A stretch of 64,000 nt of DNA from Aquidulcibacter paucihalophilus (GTDB lineage Bacteria > Pseudomonadota > Alphaproteobacteria > Caulobacterales > Aquidulcibacteraceae): assembly GCF_002105465.1 (NCBI RefSeq), contig NZ_NCSQ01000156.1:29501-93500 (forward strand). Reading direction: 5' to 3'. The notes below the pieces were generated by a model, which was not told the origin of the DNA, ran no database searches, and saw only the letters and a list, made by a program, of their open reading frames with translations. A program made the position numbers and the translations under genes. Positions 57,169 through 64,000 of this stretch are shown here, one piece after another (the stretch's first letter is position 1; every line of letters starts with the position of its first letter).

Positions 57169-57953
57169 GCAAGGGCTTTGGCCCAGACGAGCTTTTGGCA
57201 TGCTATGCGCGCGGCACGTTCCCGATGGCAGACGGGCGGGATGATCCCCGCCTGTTTTTGGTCGATCCCGACCAACGCGGTATTCTACCGCTTGATCAAG
57301 TCCATATCCCCCGCCGCCTCAAACGGACCGTTCGCACCACCCCTTTTGTGGTCACGATCAACCAAGCGTTTCGCGAGGTGGTAGAAATGTGCGCCGCACC
57401 GATTGGCGAACGCACAGAAACGTGGATCAATCAGCCGATCTTGGAGCTGTATGATGGCCTGCATCGCCGCGGTCACGGCTTCAGTGTGGAGACATGGCAT
57501 GAAGGCCAGCTTGTAGGGGGACTCTATGGCGTGCGCCTCGGGGCTGCCTTTTTTGGCGAGAGCATGTTTTCGCGGGCCCGCGATGCCAGCAAGATCGCCC
57601 TCGTCCATCTTGTAGCGCATTTGATTGCAGGCGGGTTTCGTCTGCTCGACACCCAATTCATTACCGACCATTTGACGCAATTCGGCACCCTAGAAGTCCA
57701 ACGCAAGACCTATCACTTGCTCTTGGCAGAGGCGATCAAGTGCCCTTCAGTTTTCCCTGTGCCGGGGCTGCTGGTGCCGCAGGTGCAGGACCCGTCCGAG
57801 GCTCTGACTCACCAGAATCTGTTCCCGACGCCGCTGGAACCTGTGGCGCTGCCTCTGGAGCCGCCGCGCCGGCTTGGCCTTCAGAGCGTGGGCGCGCTTT
57901 GCTTGTCGACGATTGAACAGCACTTGGCTGCACGACTGCCCCCTCGCAACTAA
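57165..57953 (+). CDS. aat: Leucyl/phenylalanyl-tRNA-protein transferase
   Basis: 262 residues, slightly longer than the usual 220-240. Family hallmarks: [60 protein letters not shown] and [15 protein letters not shown]. It adds Leu or Phe to N-terminal Arg or Lys, creating substrates for ClpS-ClpA, both also in this window. The core ends near residue 190; the last 70 residues (proline- and leucine-rich, from about [12 protein letters not shown]) run antisense to the tail of the DUF2155 gene for 218 bases. The start overlaps accC by 4 bases. Confidence 0.95.
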   Translation: MSKGFGPDELLACYARGTFPMADGRDDPRLFLVDPDQRGILPLDQVHIPRRLKRTVRTTPFVVTINQAFREVVEMCAAPIGERTETWINQPILELYDGLHRRGHGFSVETWHEGQLVGGLYGVRLGAAFFGESMFSRARDASKIALVHLVAHLIAGGFRLLDTQFITDHLTQFGTLEVQRKTYHLLLAEAIKCPSVFPVPGLLVPQVQDPSEALTHQNLFPTPLEPVALPLEPPRRLGLQSVGALCLSTIEQHLAARLPPRN

Positions 57954-58797
57954 CCAGCCACATATCATACGTGGGATGATCAATCGGCGTCACGGCGGGG
58001 CTGGACGCGATAATCCAGCCTTTTCGAATGACGCGTTCCTTATTGGCTTCACGCATGCCGCGACGATCGCGTTGGGGCAACACAGCCAATTGATTGAGAT
58101 TTCGCCTGCCCATATCGGTCACTTCGACATAGGCCCAAGACTCAAACGCATCCTCTGGATGGGAGGCATAACACGCCGAAAGCCGCAGCCGCAAAGATCC
58201 ATAAGTCACTTGGCTGCCGACTGGCACCCGAACCCGCACATTAGAGCCCTTTTCACGGTCCAACGCGCCGAGCAAAACACCTGTGCCGCGGATTTCTCGT
58301 ACAGGTTTCGGCCCTGTTTCCAGCGCTTCCGGGGGAAACAACAATTCAAGGGGAACAAGGGGAATGTTCGGGCCAACCAAGCGCGGCATAACCAAGCCAC
58401 TTGCAGCTAAGGCCTGTTGTTCGGCTTCGGCCTGGCTGAGCGCTTCGCGGCGGATTCGCGCACGCAATTCTTCTTCGGGCGTCATCCAGGTGCCCGTACC
58501 ATTTTGACGAAACGCGGGCGCAACATCGCCTTCTTCTGGCTCTGCTATCGGGCCTAGTTCCGGATCAATGCCGCCACTTGACGCAGGCGGAGGTGTTGGA
58601 TTTGCCGCTTTTGCAGCTTTTGATGGGTCGTTTGACCCACTTGCGCCCAAAGCAGGACGCAAGGCGGTCCCATTGGCTTCGGGATTGGCTGATTGGGCAA
58701 TCACGCTGCCGCTGCCCAGTGCAATGCACACCGAACCCAGCGCAAGCCAGCCTAGTTTCTTGAGGTCAAACATGGCCGTGCCACTTGCCTGTTTCAT
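57736..58797 (-). CDS. DUF2155 domain protein
   Basis: About 353 residues from ATG 58797, which overlaps the NDUFA12 stop by one base (TGATGA); ATG 58773 and 58812 are alternatives. A signal peptide (KKLGWLALGSVCIALGSG) is followed by a proline- and alanine-rich linker, then the DUF2155 core: GTGVLLGALDREKGSNVRVRVPVGSQ, LRLSACYASHPEDAFESWAYVEV and the end [22 protein letters not shown] (residues about 170-300). The cysteines and W-x-x-S motif are as expected. The last 50-60 residues are low-complexity. The 3' end overlaps aat antisense by 218 bases. Function of DUF2155 is unknown; it is usually next to NDUFA12 in this class. Confidence 0.85.
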   Translation of the reverse strand: MKQASGTAMFDLKKLGWLALGSVCIALGSGSVIAQSANPEANGTALRPALGASGSNDPSKAAKAANPTPPPASSGGIDPELGPIAEPEEGDVAPAFRQNGTGTWMTPEEELRARIRREALSQAEAEQQALAASGLVMPRLVGPNIPLVPLELLFPPEALETGPKPVREIRGTGVLLGALDREKGSNVRVRVPVGSQVTYGSLRLRLSACYASHPEDAFESWAYVEVTDMGRRNLNQLAVLPQRDRRGMREANKERVIRKGWIIASSPAVTPIDHPTYDMWLVSCEGAVVQPSAVQSSTSKARPRSEGQAGAAAPEAAPQVPAASGTDSGESEPRTGPAPAAPAAPAQGKLKGT

Positions 58798-59186
58798 CAC
58801 TCTGGCGACCAAGACTCATAGTCACTGGATGATTTGGCGCGCTCACCCGAGGCCGCTAAGCTGCCCTTTGGACGATAGGCAAATACCGTTCCGGTCAGAT
58901 TCGGCAGATGTGGCTTTTCCCAAAACTTCAATTGGAAGGGCTCAATCGTTGGGGGCTGTTCGAACGTGTGGTGCAGCCAACCGTGCCAGTCTGCGGGAAC
59001 GCGTGATGGTTCAGCATAGCCTTTATAGAGCACATAGCGCCGTTTGCGCCCTTCTAATGAAGCTTTGCGCTCTTCAAAATAGCGATTGCCTTGGTCGTCC
59101 TCGCCCACCAAAGTTGCACGCTTTGCGATATCAAACAGTGCGCCAATCGTTGCACCATTCCACCACGTAAAGATTTTTGTGAGCAC
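58797..59186 (-). CDS. NDUFA12-type NADH:ubiquinone oxidoreductase accessory subunit
   Basis: 129 residues from a GTG at 59186 preceded by AAGGA (VLTKIFTWWNGATIG); the frame is open to 59435, but that part lacks family character. TKIFTWWNGATIGALFDIAKRATLVGEDDQGNRYFEER is the NDUFA12/B17.2 signature, followed by RYVLYKGYAEPSRVPADWHGWLHHTF. This accessory subunit supports complex I in the inner membrane of alphaproteobacteria and mitochondria. It is followed by the DUF2155 gene with a one-base overlap, and is divergent from the NrdJ-like gene. Confidence 0.93.
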   Translation of the reverse strand: MLTKIFTWWNGATIGALFDIAKRATLVGEDDQGNRYFEERKASLEGRKRRYVLYKGYAEPSRVPADWHGWLHHTFEQPPTIEPFQLKFWEKPHLPNLTGTVFAYRPKGSLAASGERAKSSSDYESWSPE

Positions 59187-59366
59187 GGGTTTTTCCTTTT
59201 CGATCCCTATTATGCCCCGCCCCGTTCCGGGCATCAAGTCGAAGCGGCATGACACAACAGGCCATAGCCAGCATGGGCGGCCACAGTCCCGCCTTTTTGG
59301 CACAAAACCATCTCTGAGATGCAGATTTTCCCCAATGAGGACTAGGCGGCTCACGACTTCAGGCAG

Positions 59367-62120
59367 ATGATCACCGGAGTGATTCGCGATGGGGCCACCG
59401 TGAGCTTTGATTCCGCCTTCTTTGGTCATGAACAATTTATCGCCCAGCCCGATATGCTGCGCGAAGTCGGCCCCGATTCTGGCCCCTTCTATGCCCCAGC
59501 TAGCTGGACCTTGGACAATGTTCTGGCGTTTGGTGAGGCAGCCAACCTACCCGATGAAACATCGATTTCAGATGCGATTCTCGACATTGCTGGGCGGATC
59601 GGGGCATTAGCCTGTGCGCGCGGTCTTCTGGCGGATGCAGCAGCGCGTGACCATTTCGAAGCCGTATTGGCCAATAGTCTGTTGAACCGGCAAGTGCTGC
59701 TTGAACCGGGCCATTTGCGGGCGCTGGGCCTTCAAGGCGGGGCTACGCGCGGATTCGTCTTGAACATGGGCACGGGAGCCCCTGAAATCGAAATCGGCTT
59801 GCCGGCGGTTTGGCTCGAACCCCAAGCAAGCACGCGCGTGGTGCCTTGGGCGCATGCAGAAGCGATTGTCCATCAGCGCCGGCAAAGTCAGTTTGACTCT
59901 TCTGCCCTGTCGATGGGCCGCATCCAATTGCGCGATGCCTTGGCGCGGGTCAGCGAAGCCGTGGGTCGGGCTGAAGGGGCTGGGCATGACGACCCGCGTG
60001 ACAATCCGGTTTTGGCCCAAGCTGTTGCCGCAGCCTTTCGCCTTGGTGCGCCTGCAGGGGCGGTCGTGGAAGCGATCGAGGACGCCAAACAGGGCATTTT
60101 TGATGCCACGGCCCATGGCGGGGCGCTAGACGCACCCGTTCTAGAGCCAACCACAATCATTCTGCCGCCGGATCAAACACTCGATGGTGACTTGCTCTTA
60201 AAGGCGGCCCGAACCGGATGTGGCTTCGCCTTTGATGAGGCAGCCTTTATGGCCTCTGGCCCGGCGGTCGTGGTGGCCCTTTCGGCGTTTTTTGAAGACA
60301 GAGATTTCAGCCAGCTAAAGCGGGTAGCAGCAGCTTGGCGGATTGGGTTGGACTGCTTAGGCACGGCGACGGCCTTTCCAACCAAGACCGCCGCGCAGAC
60401 TTGGGCCAAAGAGCGCGGCGCTATCATGCGCTATTGCGATGGAGCGGGCCTCTTGATGGCGCGCGGAAAATCCTATGCCCGCCTTGAGGACCAGCTTGTC
60501 GTACGTGATGCGTTGCGGGCCTTGGCCGCAGGCGCTGCAGCAGCGGCCGACCACCTTGTCGAATTTGCAGGCACAAGCACCTCCACTGCGGCATCTTTCG
60601 AAACGGCCTTGAAACCGCAAGAATATGGACTGGTTCTGATTGCTCTCGGGGCAGATGCACCGGGCCTCGCCCCCATTCAAGGCCCAACAATCGAAACCGC
60701 TTTATCGGGGGAAGAGACTGGCTTTTCCGTGCGGCCCTGCGTGCTCCGCGGCCTGAAAAGCTTGGGTCTTGATGAGCAAGACGCGGCGCGCCAATTGCTC
60801 GGGACAAGGACGCTTGTCGGGGCCCCGGGTCTTTCCTATGAGGCCTTGGCCAGCCGAGGCGTTGATGAAGATGGCCTCGCCGCGATTGCCGAAGCCTTGA
60901 TCAGCGCGCGTACCCTGCGCCAGGTCATAACGCCCTGGCTGCTGGGTCCTGAAGAAACGGCCCTGTGGTGTGGGTGTAGTTTAGACAAAGTGTTACAACC
61001 GGGCTTTGATGTGCTGACAGCCTTGGGCTTTACCTCGCAGGACATCGCCGCAGCCCAGAAATGGGCTTTGGGTCAACCTGATCATTGGGGCCTATTGCCC
61101 AATCAAGATGTTTTTGCCCCAGCTGGCCGCGACGAGATTTTGCGGTTTGCGGCAGCCCAAGATGACGAGATCCGCCATTATCTTAACTTACATCTGCCCG
61201 TATCCCGGTCGGAAAACACGCGCGCTTTGGCAAGCGACTTAGCGCGCGCCTTGAGCCGTTCTGGCGTTGCGGGCTTTAAGCTGAAATTGCCAGAGCCTGG
61301 TTTTGACGCGCCCAGCTTCGATCTGAGCCGGTATGAACATGTGGCTGAAGAGGTCAAAGTCGAACGGGTCGAAGTGGTGGTGGAGCGCGTGGTCGAACGC
61401 CTTATCCCGCAGCCCGCCGCGCGGCGGCGCCTGCCCGATCGCCGTAAGGGCTACATTCAAAAGGCCTCAGTCGGTGGGCATAAAGTCTATCTACATACGG
61501 GTGAATTTGATGATGGCGAGATCGGCGAAATCTTCATTGATATGCATAAGGAAGGTGCGGCCTTCCGGTCCTTGATGAATAATTTTGCGATCGCAACGTC
61601 CATTGGCCTGCAATATGGCGTGCCGCTGGAAGAATTTGTCGATGCCTTTGTTGGCACACGTTTTGAGCCTGCAGGCGACGTTGAGGGCAATGATTCCATC
61701 GTCCGGGCGACTTCTATTCTCGACTATTTGTTCCGCGAATTAGCCGTATCCTATCTGGGGCGCGACGATTTGGCGCAATTGGGCGAGGACCGCTTTGACG
61801 AGGCTGTAACCGATGCGGGCGCGCCAGAGGCCAATGATCCTGTCCGCTTCATCTCCAAAGGGTTTTCGCGAGGCAGCTTGCCAGACAATCTGGTTCGCCT
61901 GCCAAGTGCTGCCGAACGCGCCAGCCGGAACGCCGCGAGCGCTCAAGAACGCCCGATCCAAGCAACGCTGATCCAACCCCAACCTTCTGCGCCGAGCCCT
62001 CATTATGAGGGCGACCCCTGCCCCGATTGCGGCCATTTCACCGTGAAGGCCAATGCCTTTGGCTATGCCTGTGATGCCTGTGGCTGGGCGGGTCCACGCC
62101 AAGCCGAAGGCAATGCCTAG
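59367..62120 (+). CDS. NrdJ-like protein, apparently catalytically dead (TSCPD domain plus zinc ribbon)
   Basis: 917 residues. Residues about 690-805 match the C-terminal TSCPD-type segment of adenosylcobalamin-dependent ribonucleotide reductase: [57 protein letters not shown], then [21 protein letters not shown] and [19 protein letters not shown] zinc ribbon CPDCG-N14-CDACG closes the protein (about 885-907), without the usual TTGCS end. The upstream 600 residues show scattered NrdJ-like stretches (e.g. [31 protein letters not shown]) but no N-P-C-S-E motif, no Asn-Cys-Glu radical site and few conserved cysteines. So it is probably a full-length but non-catalytic paralog. A normal NrdJ is not in the window. 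Role unknown. Confidence 0.85.
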   Translation: MITGVIRDGATVSFDSAFFGHEQFIAQPDMLREVGPDSGPFYAPASWTLDNVLAFGEAANLPDETSISDAILDIAGRIGALACARGLLADAAARDHFEAVLANSLLNRQVLLEPGHLRALGLQGGATRGFVLNMGTGAPEIEIGLPAVWLEPQASTRVVPWAHAEAIVHQRRQSQFDSSALSMGRIQLRDALARVSEAVGRAEGAGHDDPRDNPVLAQAVAAAFRLGAPAGAVVEAIEDAKQGIFDATAHGGALDAPVLEPTTIILPPDQTLDGDLLLKAARTGCGFAFDEAAFMASGPAVVVALSAFFEDRDFSQLKRVAAAWRIGLDCLGTATAFPTKTAAQTWAKERGAIMRYCDGAGLLMARGKSYARLEDQLVVRDALRALAAGAAAAADHLVEFAGTSTSTAASFETALKPQEYGLVLIALGADAPGLAPIQGPTIETALSGEETGFSVRPCVLRGLKSLGLDEQDAARQLLGTRTLVGAPGLSYEALASRGVDEDGLAAIAEALISARTLRQVITPWLLGPEETALWCGCSLDKVLQPGFDVLTALGFTSQDIAAAQKWALGQPDHWGLLPNQDVFAPAGRDEILRFAAAQDDEIRHYLNLHLPVSRSENTRALASDLARALSRSGVAGFKLKLPEPGFDAPSFDLSRYEHVAEEVKVERVEVVVERVVERLIPQPAARRRLPDRRKGYIQKASVGGHKVYLHTGEFDDGEIGEIFIDMHKEGAAFRSLMNNFAIATSIGLQYGVPLEEFVDAFVGTRFEPAGDVEGNDSIVRATSILDYLFRELAVSYLGRDDLAQLGEDRFDEAVTDAGAPEANDPVRFISKGFSRGSLPDNLVRLPSAAERASRNAASAQERPIQATLIQPQPSAPSPHYEGDPCPDCGHFTVKANAFGYACDACGWAGPRQAEGNA

Positions 62121-62196
62121 CGCCCGAGTCACAAGTCGGCACCAATCCTGCAAGGGCTATCTAGAACCTGTGTTTAGCCCGCTGGAGCGTCCGAAA

Positions 62197-62685
62197 ATGA
62201 AACGTCTCGCCATTGCCATCCTCGTCGCAGCCGCCTTCGGCTCCCCTGCCTTTGCGCAAAATGCGGGTCAGATCGGTCAAGTTAAGGCGGGTAAGTCCTG
62301 CGCCAAATGCAATCTTTTTCAAGCAGACCTCAGCTATTCCGACCTGTCGCGCAAGAGCTTCTCGGCCTCGCGTTTGCGCCAGTCTGATCTCTCGCTCAGC
62401 ACGATTGATGGCACCAATTTCGGACGCACCGATTTGTCGATTGCCAATCTATATGGTGTGCGCGCTACCGGGGCAAACTTCGCCGGGGCCAATCTCGAGC
62501 AGGCAGTTTTGGTAGGAGGCTATTTTTCCAGCGCCAATTTCGCAAGGGCAAATCTGGCCAACGCCAATCTGTCTGGCGCTGAAATGGCCGGTGCGCGCGG
62601 CTTGACCCAAGCCCAATTAAACAAGGCATGCGGCGATGCTGAAACCACTCTGCCTCGCGGTCTGACGGTACCTGTCTGCAAATAA
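62197..62685 (+). CDS. Secreted pentapeptide-repeat protein
   Basis: 162 residues from ATG 62197 (MKRLAIAILVAAAFGSPAFA, a Sec signal peptide); the frame is open upstream to 62053 but that part overlaps the NrdJ-like gene and lacks a signal. About 20 pentapeptide units of the A-(D/N)-L/F-x-x type (SYSDLSRKS ... ATGANFAGANLEQAVL ... SSANFARANLANANLSGAEM). The repeat is capped by cysteines at both ends: GKSCAKCNLF and QLNKACGDAETTLPRGLTVPVCK. The same caps occur in the next gene. The right-handed beta-helix would lie in the periplasm. Function unknown. Confidence 0.85.
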   Translation: MKRLAIAILVAAAFGSPAFAQNAGQIGQVKAGKSCAKCNLFQADLSYSDLSRKSFSASRLRQSDLSLSTIDGTNFGRTDLSIANLYGVRATGANFAGANLEQAVLVGGYFSSANFARANLANANLSGAEMAGARGLTQAQLNKACGDAETTLPRGLTVPVCK

Positions 62686-62769
62686 GGGCGAGCTTATGGC
62701 TGCCCCGTGACAAATTGTTACAACCATTTAAGTGGAAATATGGCGGTAAAGCAGTATAAGGCATACATC

Positions 62770-63570
62770 ATGTCAAAAGCCTTGCCTGTCCTTATTGCAT
62801 TCGCCCTCGCTCCCATCGCTCAGCCGGTTATGGCATTCACTTGGGATCAACGCGGCAAGCCCTCGACGGTGACCTTTACCGGTCGCTTTTCAGGGCTATG
62901 TGCGGGCTGTGACTTGTCCAATCGTCGGATGGACAATGCGCATATGTCGTCAGGCAATTTTGCCGGTTCGAACTTTTCAGGCTCGCAATTACGCAGCGCC
63001 GAAATGACGGCTGGTAATTTTGCGGGCACCCGTTTTGATCGGGGCGACCTCAGCAGTGCCGAAATGAATGGCTCTAATTTTCGTGGCGCAAGCTTTGTTG
63101 GAACAGGCCTACGCGCCATTGAAGCAGCGGGGGCCAATTTTAGCGGCTCTGATTTTGCGGGTGCGGACCTATCCAATGCCGAACTGATCGGCGCGAATCT
63201 CATGGGCGCAAAATTTGGTGGCACGCGCGGCACCAATCCAGATTTTAGCGGGGCCAATATGACCGGCACCATGTTCATGGGGGCCGCTTTCGTCAATGCA
63301 GACTTTACCGGGGCGATCATGACGCGCGCCAATATTGAAGGTGCAGACCTCTCACGCGCGGATTTAACCGGTGTGATCTTACGCGATGCTCGGATCAGCC
63401 GTACGCGCCTGCAAGGCGCAGACTTTACCGGGGCCAATCTGTCGGGTGCAGACCTCTCGACGGCGACAGGCTTGACCACCCGCCAGCTTGAAGATGCTTG
63501 CGGCGATGAAGCCACGTCTTTGCCCGCTGGTGTGACAATCCGCGCTTGTAAGGCGCGCCGTCCGCGCTAA
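62770..63570 (+). CDS. Secreted pentapeptide-repeat protein, paralog of the preceding gene
   Basis: 266 residues from ATG 62770 (MSKALPVLIAFALAPIAQPVMA, signal peptide); GTG 62707 and ATG 62740 are alternatives. About 35 pentapeptide units (e.g. SGNFAGSNFSGSQLRSAEM, GADLSRADLTGVILRDA, GANLSGADLSTA). The ends carry the same cysteine caps: GLCAGCDLSN and QLEDACGDEATSLPAGVTIRACK. It lies 84 bases after its shorter paralog, so the pair arose by tandem duplication and unequal repeat number. Periplasmic; function unknown. Confidence 0.87.
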   Translation: MSKALPVLIAFALAPIAQPVMAFTWDQRGKPSTVTFTGRFSGLCAGCDLSNRRMDNAHMSSGNFAGSNFSGSQLRSAEMTAGNFAGTRFDRGDLSSAEMNGSNFRGASFVGTGLRAIEAAGANFSGSDFAGADLSNAELIGANLMGAKFGGTRGTNPDFSGANMTGTMFMGAAFVNADFTGAIMTRANIEGADLSRADLTGVILRDARISRTRLQGADFTGANLSGADLSTATGLTTRQLEDACGDEATSLPAGVTIRACKARRPR

Positions 63571-63600
63571 GCTCGCCCCAGAAATAAGGGGCTCGTCACC

Positions 63601-63906
63601 GTGGAAATCACCGAAAAAGACATGATCGCCATTGAGTTACGCGCCGATGAGGAATGCAAAAGCCCATTCCAAGCCTATGTCTTGTGGTTCTTTTTGGGCT
63701 GGTTGGGTGCCCATCGTTTCTTTGTGGGGCATAAGAAATCTGGCCTCGCGATGTTGATTTTGACCCTCAGCATGGTCGGCTTTCCCATTTCCTTCTTCTG
63801 GTGGCTGGCCGATTCGGTTCGGCTCGGTGGTTTATTGGAAGAAGAACGCGAACAAGTCCGCGACCGAATTGCACGTGAGACTTTGGAGTTGCGCCACCTC
63901 TATTGA
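63601..63906 (+). CDS. TM2 domain-containing protein
   Basis: 101 residues from GTG 63601 (ATG 63622 also possible). The TM2 pattern is clear: FQAYVLWFFLGWLGAHRFFVGHKKSGLAMLILTLSMVGFPISFFWWLADSVRLGG, two transmembrane helices around a short turn with the conserved G-x-H-R-F-Y-like GAHRFFVG. The TM2 family is of unknown function in bacteria. A charged helical C-terminal tail (EEEREQVRDRIARETLELRHL) follows. It is 30 bases after the pentapeptide gene on the same strand. Confidence 0.9.
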   Translation: MEITEKDMIAIELRADEECKSPFQAYVLWFFLGWLGAHRFFVGHKKSGLAMLILTLSMVGFPISFFWWLADSVRLGGLLEEEREQVRDRIARETLELRHLY

Positions 63907-63960
63907 AAGCCACAAAGCCCCATCTCTCTGGATCTTGCGGCCTGCCCCCAACACCTATAG

Positions 63961-63990
63961 CCCCGCGAGGAAAAGACCTCCGGGGGTTTG
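63961..63990 (+). terminator. Possible terminator after the TM2 gene
   Basis: CCCCG-C-GAGG ... CCTC-CGGGG forms an imperfect stem with a one-base bulge, followed by GTTTG. Its placement 55 bases after the TM2 stop fits an end of unit; weak because of the poor T run. Confidence 0.4.
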
Positions 63991-64000
63991 CCTTGTGCTT

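Noticed and set aside
59187..59435. Longer N-terminus for the NDUFA12 protein
   Set aside because: The extra residues lack family character; a GTG with ribosome-binding site at 59186 gives the canonical TKIFTWWNG start and normal length.

Overview
The window looks like chromosomal DNA from an alphaproteobacterium, most likely a Caulobacterales-like lineage (inference). The evidence is the NDUFA12-type complex I gene next to a DUF2155 gene, clpS-clpA, a phasin, a PleC/DivJ-like sensor kinase directly after pepN, trpE-trpG-trpD-trpC joined by four-base overlaps, and a TSCPD-domain relative of NrdJ. GC content is moderately high. I see no tRNA, rRNA, insertion sequence, phage gene or CRISPR array. 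Coding density is very high; the only gene-free stretch above 300 bases is about 26.7-27.1 kb.

Layout. 0-9.5 kb: truncated MFS transporter, CaiB/BaiF CoA-transferase, secreted S9 peptidase, rpmF, an integral membrane protein, two adjacent lipoproteins, pyrG and secG. 9.5-17.4 kb: an atypical receiver-domain protein, tpiA, then a ppiD-like foldase gene leading directly into trpE-G-D-C. 17.4-23.2 kb: small genes (GNAT, MaoC hydratase, RidA, DUF2721, FemAB-like acyltransferase, YdeI-like, HIT, two unknowns). 23.2-29 kb: clpS-clpA, phasin, and a D,D-carboxypeptidase carrying a SPOR domain. 28.9-35.4 kb: guaA, an NTF2-like secreted protein, an AraC regulator, rsmB, GNAT and guaB; guaB has a strong promoter that appears to give a leaderless message. 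35.5-50.6 kb: paired acyl-CoA dehydrogenases, a HerA-like ATPase, pepN, a PAS histidine kinase, two acyl-CoA synthetases, a GST and a small protein with a CheY-ligand-like tail. 50.7-54.7 kb: a thiamine block (thiS-thiG, TPP riboswitch, TonB-dependent receptor, tenA). 54.8-59.2 kb: aroQ, accB-accC-aat, with DUF2155 and NDUFA12 convergent to them. 59.4-64 kb: a NrdJ-like protein that appears catalytically dead, two secreted pentapeptide-repeat proteins and a TM2 protein.

How the genes work together. Most of the window is housekeeping: nucleotide synthesis (pyrG, guaA, guaB), tryptophan and shikimate steps, fatty acid initiation (accBC), protein turnover (ClpAS with Aat, which are two arms of the N-degron pathway) and envelope maintenance. 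A second theme is acyl-CoA metabolism (CaiB, MaoC, two dehydrogenases, two ligases, phasin). A third is thiamine acquisition: the riboswitch helix contains the ribosome-binding site of the receptor gene, and tenA follows the receptor after 3 bases, so uptake and salvage should be switched together.

The least explained items are the 917-residue NrdJ-like protein without recognisable catalytic residues, the 218-base antisense coding overlap between aat and the DUF2155 gene, the degenerate receiver protein, the internally repetitive protein at 22.3-23.2 kb, and the twin cysteine-capped pentapeptide proteins.
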